Assembly: GCF_002289345.1 (NCBI RefSeq)
Contig: NZ_NSDG01000022.1
Span: forward strand, 1-34,199
Reading direction: 5' to 3'
DNA: 34,199 nucleotides
From: Pseudoalteromonas sp. HM-SA03
GTDB lineage: Bacteria > Pseudomonadota > Gammaproteobacteria > Enterobacterales > Alteromonadaceae
The translations under genes and the position numbers were made by a program. The notes below the pieces were generated by a model, which saw only the letters and a program-made list of their open reading frames with translations, ran no database searches and was not told where the DNA came from. Shown piece by piece: positions 18,477-27,089 of the stretch. Numbering within the stretch: the stretch's first letter is position 1; every line of letters starts with the position of its first letter.

Positions 18477-18974
18477 TCATCCTGCCACTTTAGCTTTACC
18501 ACATAGCAACCCGGTGAGCTTAGCAAGCATCAAGTCGGGGTCGGGTAAACCGGCAGTATCCGGATGACAAGATAAGTGATTGACTAATGCTTGTGAGTGC
18601 AGTTTACTGAGCTGAAAACCTTGCGGGGTTTGTTCAATTAAAAACCGATGTGGGTGAAGAGAATCAAAAATAAAACGCTGCTCCTCGGTGGCTAAATGAT
18701 AGTCCAAAGAATAGAGCAGTACGGCATGAATGTTATGATGACGATGCAAATAGCTGGCAAGTTCAGATACACTGATTTCATTGTCAAAGTCACAATAACA
18801 GTAGTCTTTTATTTGCTCTTTAAACATCATCTTGAGCATTTGTTTGGTGTTGTCACCTGCGATAATTATATTACTGGCTTGGCTAGAGCGCACATTTTGC
18901 AAATGCTCGACGAGTTCTTGGCTAAAATCCCAATTGCTATCTACCAGTAAAAGTCCATCACTTAAAGCATTCAT
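18477..18974 (-). CDS. Uncharacterised 165-residue protein
   Basis: Not recognised. The N-terminus alternates strands and helices (GLLLVDSNWDFSQELVEHL, then ASNIIIAGDNT, then HAVLLYSLDYH), suggesting a small alpha/beta nucleotide-binding-like fold of the Rossmann type, but no glycine-rich loop is present. There is no signal peptide or membrane segment, so it is probably cytoplasmic. The start at 18974 lacks a strong Shine-Dalgarno; it is 11 nt after the DUF350 gene and may be coupled to it. rsmE follows after 62 nt. Confidence 0.75.
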   Translation of the reverse strand: MNALSDGLLLVDSNWDFSQELVEHLQNVRSSQASNIIIAGDNTKQMLKMMFKEQIKDYCYCDFDNEISVSELASYLHRHHNIHAVLLYSLDYHLATEEQRFIFDSLHPHRFLIEQTPQGFQLSKLHSQALVNHLSCHPDTAGLPDPDLMLAKLTGLLCGKAKVAG

Positions 18975-18985
18975 GCAGTATTGCG

Positions 18986-19879
18986 TTACACCGAAAACAA
19001 GTTAATAAGTAAATAGCCTATTGAGCAGAAAACTGCAAACTCCAAACATGCGATGCCAACGTTATCTTGGTGGTCTACCTCTAGACCAATATTGACCTTA
19101 GGTAAGGATAAATGCAGCAATACGTAACTACCAATGTAAAGAAAAAGCCACATTACACCGCAATGCATGACAACCGAAAACAAGTTCTCTACCACTTTTG
19201 CTCCATGGTAGGGAGCACTGTGCAGCCCCGCATACATGGCTAAAGAGAGGCCGATGGATTTGCCTGCATAGCGAATTCCGATAGAGGTGTTTCTGAGATT
19301 AAAATTTTGTTGTAAAGAAGCACCTTGGTTAAACTTGGCAAAGCGACTTTCTCTGATTTTACTATCTAATGTATAAAGCAGCTGCAATAGCATAAAACCG
19401 AGGGCTACGACTAATAGATCGCTCCAGCCTTTCGGGTGCACCCAATGATATAAACCAAGCACCAAAATGGTGTTACCAAGTAACATGCCGGAGTCCACCA
19501 TCGCGGCGCAGATATTTTGTTTTAAAATCGCTTCTTCTTCGTCAAACTGATACAGAATCCATTTGCGATGGATCCATTGGCCGAAGTATACAAAGGCAAT
19601 AATCAACCCAATATGTAAGGCCACTTGCAGAGGGTGTGCCTGCGCTCTCACCACACCTAAATCATTGAATAAGTATGCAACACAAACACACAGCATCGTC
19701 ACTTGACTGGCATAGCTGATCCCAAGTGCAAAGTTGTCACGTTGTGCGAGCTCGTCATCCAGGAGATTGTTGGCGCTACGTTGGATCATTAAACGCAGCA
19801 AAATAGTCAAACCGCAGACAATGACAAAGCAAATCAAAATCGCTAAAAAGTTGATATTGTTTAAAGACAAATAACTCAT
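18986..19879 (-). CDS. DUF350-type polytopic membrane protein
   Basis: A 297-residue inner-membrane protein with about eight transmembrane helices, near residues 9-30, 48-70, 85-105, 122-145, 152-172, 203-222, 228-258 and 272-295. It looks like two four-helix repeats: NFALGISYASQVTMLCV in the first half and DNVGIACLEFAVFCSIGYLL at the end share the DN...(A/G)I... pattern typical of DUF350 (YjfL-like) proteins. Function unknown. It begins the rsmE-gshB minus-strand cluster and is divergent from glnE, whose start lies 79 nt away. Confidence 0.7.
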   Translation of the reverse strand: MSYLSLNNINFLAILICFVIVCGLTILLRLMIQRSANNLLDDELAQRDNFALGISYASQVTMLCVCVAYLFNDLGVVRAQAHPLQVALHIGLIIAFVYFGQWIHRKWILYQFDEEEAILKQNICAAMVDSGMLLGNTILVLGLYHWVHPKGWSDLLVVALGFMLLQLLYTLDSKIRESRFAKFNQGASLQQNFNLRNTSIGIRYAGKSIGLSLAMYAGLHSAPYHGAKVVENLFSVVMHCGVMWLFLYIGSYVLLHLSLPKVNIGLEVDHQDNVGIACLEFAVFCSIGYLLINLFSV

Positions 19880-19958
19880 ACTCGGTGTAAGGTTGTGTTT
19901 TAGATAGAGTTACTATAACACTGCTCGCAAAGAGAGCCAGTCTACCGTGGAGTTTTTT

Positions 19959-22754
19959 ATGTCGGAATTGTTTGTTCAAGCAGCGCTGAATACGCTTGCT
20001 CAAGAGCGTTACCAAATGATTTATGGTGATGCGCCGATGGAGCCCAAACTGGCACGGTTACTGGCATTGAGTGATTTTGCCGAGCGTACGCTTGCACGAT
20101 TTCCTGAGTGGGGAGTTTGGCTGCTCGATGATACGCAGATGCAAATGCGCGACTGTCCTGATGTGTTTGACTTTTCCGCGCCATTAGTTGAAGAAAAACA
20201 AGCTTGGCAGCAGCTGCGTCACTATCGCTTAAAGTATTGGCTTAAAGTGATGTGGCTGGATTTGGTTGCAGGCAATGAGATTGATGACAGTATTCGCTAT
20301 GTTTCGCAGCTGTCCGATACCTTGATTTCAAATGCGTACCGATGGGCGTACTTAAGCGTAGAAGCGCAATCAGGCTCACCAAAAGATGAGGCTGGTAACT
20401 CGATACCTATGACGGTATTAGGCATGGGGAAGCTTGGTGGTAAGGAGCTGAATTTTTCCTCTGATATCGATTTGATCTTTGCCTATCCACGAAGTGTCGA
20501 CACATCCGGTGGCCGGCGTAGCATTGAGGCGCAAGTTTTTTACACTAGAGTGGCACAAAAACTTATTTCAGCGCTTAATCAAGTTACCATTGATGGCCAA
20601 GTATTCAGAGTCGACATGCGTTTAAGACCATTTGGGGATAGTGGTCCTTTGGTAATGAGCTATGCCGCGATGGAAGATTATTACCAAGATCAAGGTCGAG
20701 AATGGGAGCGCTATGCAATGTTAAAGGCGCGGCCAATTGGTGAGCCGTCGCCGTATTGGCAAGAGTTTTACCACCTAATTCGGCCGTTCGTCTATCGCCG
20801 TTATATCGACTTTTCTGTGATAGATTCACTGCGAAAGATGAAAAACATGATTGCCCAAGAGGTGAGACGCAAAGGCTTAACGAATAACATAAAGCTGGGC
20901 GCTGGTGGCATTCGAGAAGTAGAGTTTATTGTGCAGGCTTTGCAACTGATACGCGGCGGTCGCGAAACGCCATTACAAACCCCTTCATTGCTACAGGCAT
21001 TAGAAGAGCTAGAAACGCTTGATATTGTCCCTGTCGAGGTCAAAAACTGTCTGCATGAGAACTATTTAGTGCTGCGTAAAGTTGAGCAATATCTACAAGC
21101 ATTTGACGACAAACAAACGCAAACTTTACCCGACAACAACTTAGATTGCCTGCGCCTGAGCCACTTATTGCAATGTAACGATTACGCCGAAGTTGAGCAA
21201 ATGCTAAAGGTTGTGACGCAGCATATCCGGGCTGAGTTTAGCCAAGTCATTGGTGAACCGCCTGAAGAAGAATTAGATGAAGACGATAGCGCGGTTTACG
21301 CGTGGCAAACGGGAGAAATTGCGCAGCTAGGCCAGTGCCGAGCTGCGCCGTGTTTTGAAACTTGGCAAACTGACTTGATGGAGTTTAAACAAGGGCTAAG
21401 TAAAAAGCAGGCGGGCACTCGTGGTCGCGATATTCTCGATAAGTTAATGCCAGCCTTGCTACGAGAGCTCAGTAAACAAAACATGGAGCCGGCGCTCGCT
21501 CGCGTGCTCAGTGTGATCAATAAAGTAGCGTCTCGTACTGCATATTTGGAGCTACTTTACGAAAATCACGGTGCGTTGACTCAACTTATCAAACTTTGTT
21601 GTCATAGCGCGTGGATTGCTGAGCATATTGCGAAATACCCGATCCTCCTTGATGAGCTTATCGACCCGCAAACTCTGTATAAACCTTTGCCATTAACGGC
21701 CTATAAAAATGAGATCCAGCAAGCATTTTTGCGTATAGATGAGCAAGATGTTGAGCTACAGATGGAAGCGCTGCGACAATTTAAACAAACGCATCAGCTA
21801 AAAGTCGCGGCTGCAGACGCCACTGGCGTGTTGGACATTATGAAGGTGAGCGATCATCTAACTGCGCTTGCTGAGGCGATTATTGCAAAGGCCGTCGATA
21901 TTGCCTGGGGGCACATGGTCGCGCGTTTTGGTGCACCTGAAGGTGCAACCATAGAAGAAAAAGGCTTTGCTGTAATAGCGTATGGCAAGGCGGGGGGATA
22001 TGAGCTCGGTTACAACTCAGATCTAGACTTAGTGTTTGTGCATAATCGTGACGGCGAAAGCCAAACTCAGGGTGATAAACCTATCTCTTCAAGACAGTTT
22101 TATATGAAGTTGGCGCAGCGTTTAATGCATTTGTTCAATACCAAAACGCTCTCCGGCATGCTTTATGAATTAGACACTCGACTTCGCCCTGAAGGAAACT
22201 CGGGCTTACTCGCTATCAATCTAGAAAGTTTTTACCAATACCAGTTAGAGCAAGCTTGGACATGGGAGCATCAGGCGCTAGTGAGAGCTCGTATGGTGTT
22301 AGGTGAGCCGAAAATGGCCGCACGATTTGAGGAAATACGCCATGCAATACTAATGCAGCAGCGAGACGTGCCTAAATTGGCGGAAGATGTTCGCAATATG
22401 CGTGAAAAAATGCGAGCCCACCTTAACCAAGATAGCGACAGTCACTTTGATTTAAAGCAGGGAATTGGAGGTATGACGGATATTGAATTTATCAGTCAGT
22501 ACATTGTGTTGCGATATAGCAGTCAGTATCCAGCACTTTGTACTTATCCAGATAATATACGTATTTTAGAGCAAGCGGGTGAAGTTGAAGTGATTGATGG
22601 GAATGAAATGAAGCACTTAATCTCCGCATATTGTTTGTTTAGAGATCAATACCATTTTAATAGCTTAAACCAATTAGGTAGGGTTGTTGGGCGTGAAGCG
22701 TTTGACCAACACGCACAACAAGTCACTCAAGTTTGGCTGCGGGTACTTACTTAA
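19959..22754 (+). CDS. glnE: Glutamine synthetase adenylyltransferase/removase GlnE
   Basis: Bifunctional enzyme that adenylylates and deadenylylates glutamine synthetase under control of PII, setting nitrogen assimilation. The two nucleotidyltransferase domains are present: the N-terminal removase motif GMGKLGGKELNFSSDIDL and the C-terminal transferase motif YGKAGGYELGYNSDLDL, both with paired Asp residues, and each followed by a GlnD-like helical domain. Length 931 residues is close to the E. coli protein. A GTG at 19947 is in frame but lies in the ribosome site; TGGAG (19948-19952) fits the ATG at 19959. The second motif has Ala where the first motif has Leu (KAGG versus KLGG). Its stop overlaps the convergent gene by 4 nt. 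Confidence 0.97.
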   Translation: MSELFVQAALNTLAQERYQMIYGDAPMEPKLARLLALSDFAERTLARFPEWGVWLLDDTQMQMRDCPDVFDFSAPLVEEKQAWQQLRHYRLKYWLKVMWLDLVAGNEIDDSIRYVSQLSDTLISNAYRWAYLSVEAQSGSPKDEAGNSIPMTVLGMGKLGGKELNFSSDIDLIFAYPRSVDTSGGRRSIEAQVFYTRVAQKLISALNQVTIDGQVFRVDMRLRPFGDSGPLVMSYAAMEDYYQDQGREWERYAMLKARPIGEPSPYWQEFYHLIRPFVYRRYIDFSVIDSLRKMKNMIAQEVRRKGLTNNIKLGAGGIREVEFIVQALQLIRGGRETPLQTPSLLQALEELETLDIVPVEVKNCLHENYLVLRKVEQYLQAFDDKQTQTLPDNNLDCLRLSHLLQCNDYAEVEQMLKVVTQHIRAEFSQVIGEPPEEELDEDDSAVYAWQTGEIAQLGQCRAAPCFETWQTDLMEFKQGLSKKQAGTRGRDILDKLMPALLRELSKQNMEPALARVLSVINKVASRTAYLELLYENHGALTQLIKLCCHSAWIAEHIAKYPILLDELIDPQTLYKPLPLTAYKNEIQQAFLRIDEQDVELQMEALRQFKQTHQLKVAAADATGVLDIMKVSDHLTALAEAIIAKAVDIAWGHMVARFGAPEGATIEEKGFAVIAYGKAGGYELGYNSDLDLVFVHNRDGESQTQGDKPISSRQFYMKLAQRLMHLFNTKTLSGMLYELDTRLRPEGNSGLLAINLESFYQYQLEQAWTWEHQALVRARMVLGEPKMAARFEEIRHAILMQQRDVPKLAEDVRNMREKMRAHLNQDSDSHFDLKQGIGGMTDIEFISQYIVLRYSSQYPALCTYPDNIRILEQAGEVEVIDGNEMKHLISAYCLFRDQYHFNSLNQLGRVVGREAFDQHAQQVTQVWLRVLT

Positions 22755-23359
22755 CCCGCTAGCTTACGGCAGTTTTCACGTACGTAAACGGGAGGGTTTT
22801 CGGTGATAACCGCAGCACGCTCTCGCGGACAGAAAAATGTGTAGACTTGAAACTCAAAGTCGTCGTTTATCGCCGTTCCAACCTGATAGAGTGCGGAAAT
22901 AAAGTCGGTATCAAGACGGAAGTTGTATTTCACTACATAATCACGCTCTAGATACCAAAACAGTTCCACACCTTCTTCTTTGGCTTGTTTTGTAAGCACA
23001 TCTTTTAAGGTATCGCCTGTGTCGAAGCGCCTTGGTTGTTTTTCACCAGTCCATTTAGGATTAGATGGCTTAACAGCAAGCGCTCTTTGTGCTAGCGCAT
23101 CGTCAAGAGGGTAGGTGGGTTTTCCGAGTGTGATAACGTACTTTTCACGATCAGTATCACGATTGCTTATGCTATTTCGAAAACTTTCGTAAAATTGCGA
23201 CAGGCCTTGCGCTGCAACATTGGTGGTCTCTCTAAAGTTCATGTCTTTAGAGGCACCAAAAAGAAAATAGTAGGCAGCCCAAATGAGTAACACACCTAGT
23301 GATAGGTGTTTTGTCCAAAACCACATTGACGATAATTTATTTTTTTTCTTCTTAGCCAT
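22751..23359 (-). CDS. TcpQ-like C-terminal domain protein, membrane anchored
   Basis: A 202-residue protein with a very basic start (MAKKKKNK), one transmembrane helix about 17-36 (WTKHLSLGVLLIWAAYYFLF) and a C-terminal domain that resembles the toxin-coregulated pilus TcpQ C-terminal region: DTLKDVLTKQAKEEGVELFWYLERDYVV, here split into GDTLKDVLTKQAKEEG and VELFWYLERDYVVKYNFRL. That fold is found in envelope and secretin-associated proteins. The resemblance is by eye and moderate. Function unknown. It ends 4 nt inside the glnE stop and is the last gene after the lpxL-like gene, 26 nt apart, so likely cotranscribed with it. Confidence 0.75.
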   Translation of the reverse strand: MAKKKKNKLSSMWFWTKHLSLGVLLIWAAYYFLFGASKDMNFRETTNVAAQGLSQFYESFRNSISNRDTDREKYVITLGKPTYPLDDALAQRALAVKPSNPKWTGEKQPRRFDTGDTLKDVLTKQAKEEGVELFWYLERDYVVKYNFRLDTDFISALYQVGTAINDDFEFQVYTFFCPRERAAVITENPPVYVRENCRKLAG

Positions 23360-23385
23360 TTCAAACTACTCCAAGACACTAGGCA

Positions 23386-24309
23386 CTAATAAAACGACGG
23401 TGCCTTTTTATCAGGTCGCGTTTTAAAGCGACGATGCACCCACATATATTGATCCGGCGCACAATTGATTGCTTGCTCCATTCTCTCGTTGACGCGAGTG
23501 ACATCCGCAAGATCATTGCCACTTGGGAATGATTCTAAAATAGGTTGTATGTCTAAATGATACATCCCTTTTGCGTCTCTCGTACAGTGTAAGCTTAAAG
23601 TCTCAGCCTTTTTGTTTGCAGAAAATAATAAAGTACCAGTTGTTGTTGCAGCATCAGGAACAGCAAAGAAAGGTGCGAACTCACAGCGCTTGCGGCCATA
23701 GTCTTGATCAGGCAGGTAATAACAAACGCGTTTGCTCGAGAGCGTTTTCAATAACCCTTTGACGTCTCGTTTAGTGACTAAATACTCATTTGAGCGTAGT
23801 CGCCCACGGGTCATAAAAAACTCCATAAGTGGATTATTGTGTGGGCGATAAAAGCCAACACCTTGCATTTTTGTGCCTAGCACTCGGCTTGCCATCTCGA
23901 GGTGCAACATATGGGGAACCAGCATAAGTACCCCTTTTCCTTGCTTTTGCACGGCTTCAATATGCTCTAGCCCTTTAATCGAGCCCACCACTTGATTGAT
24001 ACGCCACGCAGGCCACCACCATGCCATTCCTGTTTCAAGTGTTGCTATGCCGGTATTTTCCATATTTTTTAGTAGCATAGCTTTGTGTTCTGCTTCACTT
24101 AGGTGTGGAAAGCAAAGCTTCAAATTGACATCAGCAATATGACGGCGACGTTTCATATATTTATGGACTAGACGTCCAAGGCCTCTACCCAGTGCAAATT
24201 GAACACCTTGTGGGAGCCATGAGATTAAATACAAGGCGAAAACACCAAGCCAAGTCAGCCAAAATTTAGGTGCTAAGAATGACCATTTGAAAGGTGAGTG
24301 AGTAACCAA
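23386..24309 (-). CDS. lpxL: Lipid A biosynthesis acyltransferase (LpxL/HtrB type)
   Basis: Adds a secondary acyl chain to Kdo2-lipid IVA at the inner membrane. The 307-residue protein has an N-terminal membrane helix (about 18-36) after a WLTWLG motif, VNLKLCFPHLSEAEH, the catalytic HX4E pair (His133, Glu138 in VPHMLHLEMA), and YYLPDQDYGRKRCEFAPFF. These match LpxL more than LpxM or LpxP, though the acyl chain used cannot be decided by eye. There is no ATG near the front: the start is TTG at 24309, with AGG nine bases upstream, and the N-terminus aligns with E. coli LpxL. It lies between tolC (105 nt) and the TcpQ-like gene. Confidence 0.9.
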   Translation of the reverse strand: MVTHSPFKWSFLAPKFWLTWLGVFALYLISWLPQGVQFALGRGLGRLVHKYMKRRRHIADVNLKLCFPHLSEAEHKAMLLKNMENTGIATLETGMAWWWPAWRINQVVGSIKGLEHIEAVQKQGKGVLMLVPHMLHLEMASRVLGTKMQGVGFYRPHNNPLMEFFMTRGRLRSNEYLVTKRDVKGLLKTLSSKRVCYYLPDQDYGRKRCEFAPFFAVPDAATTTGTLLFSANKKAETLSLHCTRDAKGMYHLDIQPILESFPSGNDLADVTRVNERMEQAINCAPDQYMWVHRRFKTRPDKKAPSFY

Positions 24310-24368
24310 AGTAATATACCTAAGATTTAATTGAAGCGGCTAGTTTATCTATATTGCTGTAAAAATAC

Positions 24369-24393
24369 AAAAAGCCAGCATAGCTGGCCTTTT
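24369..24393 (-). terminator. tolC terminator
   Basis: GCCAGC (24374-24379) pairs with GCTGGC (24383-24388) around an ATA loop, and the minus strand continues into TTTTTG. It sits about 20 nt past the tolC stop and before the lpxL-like gene. Confidence 0.75.
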
Positions 24394-24414
24394 CAGAGGT
24401 GATAATCGAAGCAC

Positions 24415-25761
24415 TTAGCCTTCAATTAAACCTTGGTTGATTGCTTCAAGATCGGTACGAGATAGTGTACCTGCTGCTTGTTTTAAGCGTAGCGACGATA
24501 GTACATAGCGATAACGAATATCAGCTAAGTTACGTTTCGCGTTATACAGGTTTTGCGTGCTGACTAGTACGTCAACGATGGTACGAGTACCTACATCAAA
24601 ACCCGCTTCAGTTGCTTGTAATGCACTTTCTGCTGAAACAACGGCTTGCTCTAGCGCACGGTAAGTTGCAACGTCTGAAACCACTTGGTTATAAGACGTG
24701 ATCACTGAGCGCGTCATGTTACGCATTGCCGCTTCCATATCTTCGCTGCTAGCAACAAAGTTTGCGCGAGCTTGATCGGTTGCTGCAACTGTACGACCAC
24801 CTGTGTAAATTGGTACGTCTAGCGTTAAACCTACTGAAGTTCTGTCGCTACGTGGTGCGTGTTGACTACCAGCACTGTTAGCTAGGGAATCAGAATAAGA
24901 GGCGTTTAAGTTTAATGTTGGGTAGTGTCCCGCATTTGCCAAGTCAATTTGATCTTTTGCGATGTCTACCGCGGATTTTGCAACTTGAAGGTCTAAATTC
25001 TTCGCTTTTGCAATTTCGATAAAATCGTTCGTATTCTGCGTAGGCTTAACTGTTGAGAAGGTTTCAGTATTTAACTTATCTAGCTTAGCATGGTACTTAC
25101 CAGTAATCGTGCGTAATGTTTCACGTGCTGTTTCAACAGCATTACCTGCTATGATTTCGTCTGCAACTGCACGGTCAAATTGCGCTCTTGCTTCATGCAC
25201 GTCTGTAATTGCAGTCAAACCTACTTCGTAGCGCTGTTTTGTCTGCTCTAGTTGACGTTCAATAGCGCGCTTCTCGGCTTGTACAAACTCTAGGCTATCT
25301 AACGCACTGAGCACATTAAAGTAACCTTCAGCGATACGGACAATCAAGGTCTGCTTTTGCTGCTCATATTGCGTCGATGCTTGCATTGCACGTTTTTCTG
25401 CAATTGAAAGACCTTGCCAAGATGCCATATCAAAAATGGTTTGGCTTAGAGAGATTGAACGCTGAAAGGTGTCAGTGTCAGACTCAAACATGGTGTAGCC
25501 TGTTGAGTCATTTTGCTGGCTCGATGGGCCTTCAGAGTTAACGTCTGTATAACTCATTTGAAAACCAAGCTGAGGTAGCAATACGCCTAATGCTTGGTCT
25601 TGTGCATATTTTTGCGCATCAGCCTGCGCTTTAGCCTTTAATACGGTAGGATCGTTAGCCGTTGCAATGTCGTATACTTGCAGTAGGTCTTCCGCGTGGG
25701 ACAGGCTGCTTGAAAGTGCGCACGACAACCCAACAACTAATGATAGTAGAGTTTTTTTCAT
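24415..25761 (-). CDS. tolC: Outer-membrane efflux channel TolC
   Basis: Trimeric outer-membrane exit duct for tripartite efflux pumps and type I secretion. The 448-residue protein has a signal peptide (MKKTLLSLVVGLSCALSSSLSHA), then two internally repeated OEP domains. Family signatures include DLLQVYDIATANDPTVLKAK at the mature N-terminus, QRYEVGLTAITDVHEARAQ in the first repeat and FDVGTRTIVDVLVSTQNLYN in the second. It is divergent from nudF and shares a 247-bp intergenic region with it, as in enteric bacteria. Confidence 0.95.
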   Translation of the reverse strand: MKKTLLSLVVGLSCALSSSLSHAEDLLQVYDIATANDPTVLKAKAQADAQKYAQDQALGVLLPQLGFQMSYTDVNSEGPSSQQNDSTGYTMFESDTDTFQRSISLSQTIFDMASWQGLSIAEKRAMQASTQYEQQKQTLIVRIAEGYFNVLSALDSLEFVQAEKRAIERQLEQTKQRYEVGLTAITDVHEARAQFDRAVADEIIAGNAVETARETLRTITGKYHAKLDKLNTETFSTVKPTQNTNDFIEIAKAKNLDLQVAKSAVDIAKDQIDLANAGHYPTLNLNASYSDSLANSAGSQHAPRSDRTSVGLTLDVPIYTGGRTVAATDQARANFVASSEDMEAAMRNMTRSVITSYNQVVSDVATYRALEQAVVSAESALQATEAGFDVGTRTIVDVLVSTQNLYNAKRNLADIRYRYVLSSLRLKQAAGTLSRTDLEAINQGLIEG

Positions 25762-26008
25762 TTTTCGCTCAGTCCTTAGACAATTTTTATACTGTCAGCA
25801 TGTTACCCTGTTTTTGCGGCCCAATTAAAGACCAAATGCGTAAAACATCGCCAACAAGTGTAACAGAATATATTAATACCACTTGGGTATTGTAAAGTGG
25901 AAAAAGTTAAAGGTAAACGACTTCGTTTACTTATTCAGGTATGACCCTACTATAAGGGCGATTGGTTAGCTTTTAAACCGTTGCTATTAAAAAATACAGG
26001 ATTATTTT
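25762..26008. promoter_or_regulatory. tolC/nudF divergent promoter region
   Basis: This 247-bp region separates the divergent tolC and nudF genes. It has an 18-bp palindrome, GTAAACGA (25913-25920), CT, TCGTTTAC (25923-25930), that could be an operator for either gene, and a small AATACC/GGTATT repeat (25875-25891). The nudF start is preceded by AGGA seven bases upstream. I cannot assign -35 and -10 boxes with confidence. Confidence 0.45.
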
Positions 26009-26611
26009 ATGAAACCTTTGAGTCAGTTCAACAAAGTCGACGTCAATGTTTCTTCAATAGAAACAATCTTCAATGGTTTTTTTACCATTCATGAGTACCA
26101 ATTTACCCATACCTTGTTTAATGGCGGTGTATCAGAGCCGATAACTCGCGAGATATTAGAGCGTGGTCATGCGGTTGCAATATTGCCGTATGATCCTATT
26201 ACGGATAACGTGTTGCTTATTGAGCAAATTCGAATTGGGGCGCTGGCTTCAAAACACTCCCCTTGGCTTTTGGAGTGCATTGCAGGGATGGCTGAAGGGA
26301 GCGAAGACTATGAAAGTGTTGCAAGAAAAGAAGCCAAAGAAGAGGCTGGACTTGAGCTTGATAAGCTCATTTATATGCGCTCTTATTTATCAAGCCCAGG
26401 TGGTACAACAGAGCGGCTATATTTGTATCTAGCGCTTGCTGATTTATCTAAAGCGGGTGGGGTTTATGGACTGGCTGAAGAAGGTGAAGATATTAAAGTG
26501 CATGTGATGCCACTTGATGAAGCCCTTGCACGTCTTGATAATGAGGAAATCGATAACGCTGCCACTGTTATTAGTCTACAATGGTTGGCATTAAATAAAG
26601 CGCGGATATAG
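26009..26611 (+). CDS. nudF: ADP-ribose pyrophosphatase NudF (Nudix)
   Basis: Cleaves ADP-ribose to AMP and ribose 5-phosphate in the cytoplasm. The 200-residue protein has the Nudix box GMAEGSEDYESVARKEAKEE, followed by AGL. The glycine, glutamates and spacing fit the consensus GX5EX7REUXEEXGU, but the usual Arg is Lys (KEAKEE); conservative and probably active. LIEQIRIGA and SSPGGTTERLYLYLA flank the box as expected. First gene of the nudF-DUF1249-cpdA-yqiA run; the next start is 22 nt after its stop. Confidence 0.93.
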   Translation: MKPLSQFNKVDVNVSSIETIFNGFFTIHEYQFTHTLFNGGVSEPITREILERGHAVAILPYDPITDNVLLIEQIRIGALASKHSPWLLECIAGMAEGSEDYESVARKEAKEEAGLELDKLIYMRSYLSSPGGTTERLYLYLALADLSKAGGVYGLAEEGEDIKVHVMPLDEALARLDNEEIDNAATVISLQWLALNKARI

Positions 26612-26633
26612 AAGCAGTGTAGGAGTCGTATTT

Positions 26634-27089
26634 TTGTCACAAGTGCTGAACTCAAAGCAGTATATTCAATCTCTGCCCCGTTACATCACGCTGTGCGAAC
26701 GTAATTATTTACGGGCGCTAAAATTGCTACCTGAAGAAGTGGTCGGTGAGAGTCGAGTGATTGACTTAGCGTCTGCGCGCTACTGTTTGAGCGTAGCTGG
26801 GGTTAGTAAATACACAACAGACATTTACATCGAGCAGATGGCGACGATAAGCGCCCATTTGCCACACTTTTCGTTGTCTGTGCGCCTCTACCATGATGCT
26901 AAAGTGGCTGAAGTAATTCACCGTGATTATCATCGTCGAATAAAGCCATCCTATGGTTACCCAAATCCTGATATGCACCAAAAAGATGAAAAGTATCAAA
27001 TAAATGCGTTTTTAGCTGATTGGCTTATGGTGTGTTTAGAAAAAGGCCGCGTGCATTTAAACTGGGATGTAAACAATGGCTTGGTTTGA
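26634..27089 (+). CDS. yqiB: DUF1249 protein (YqiB-like)
   Basis: A 151-residue cytoplasmic protein of unknown function, always found between nudF and cpdA in the enteric arrangement. Family features visible: YITLCERNYLRALKLLPE near the N-terminus, SVRLYHDAKVAEVI and the end segment KYQINAFLADWLMVCLEKG. The start is TTG at 26634, supported by AGGAG at 26620-26624 at normal spacing and by no ATG being available. It overlaps cpdA by 14 nt, implying translational coupling. Confidence 0.88.
   Translation: MSQVLNSKQYIQSLPRYITLCERNYLRALKLLPEEVVGESRVIDLASARYCLSVAGVSKYTTDIYIEQMATISAHLPHFSLSVRLYHDAKVAEVIHRDYHRRIKPSYGYPNPDMHQKDEKYQINAFLADWLMVCLEKGRVHLNWDVNNGLV

Noticed and set aside
26163..26432. 89-codon frame inside nudF
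   Set aside because: Shifted frame over the Nudix domain with no motif or ribosome site.
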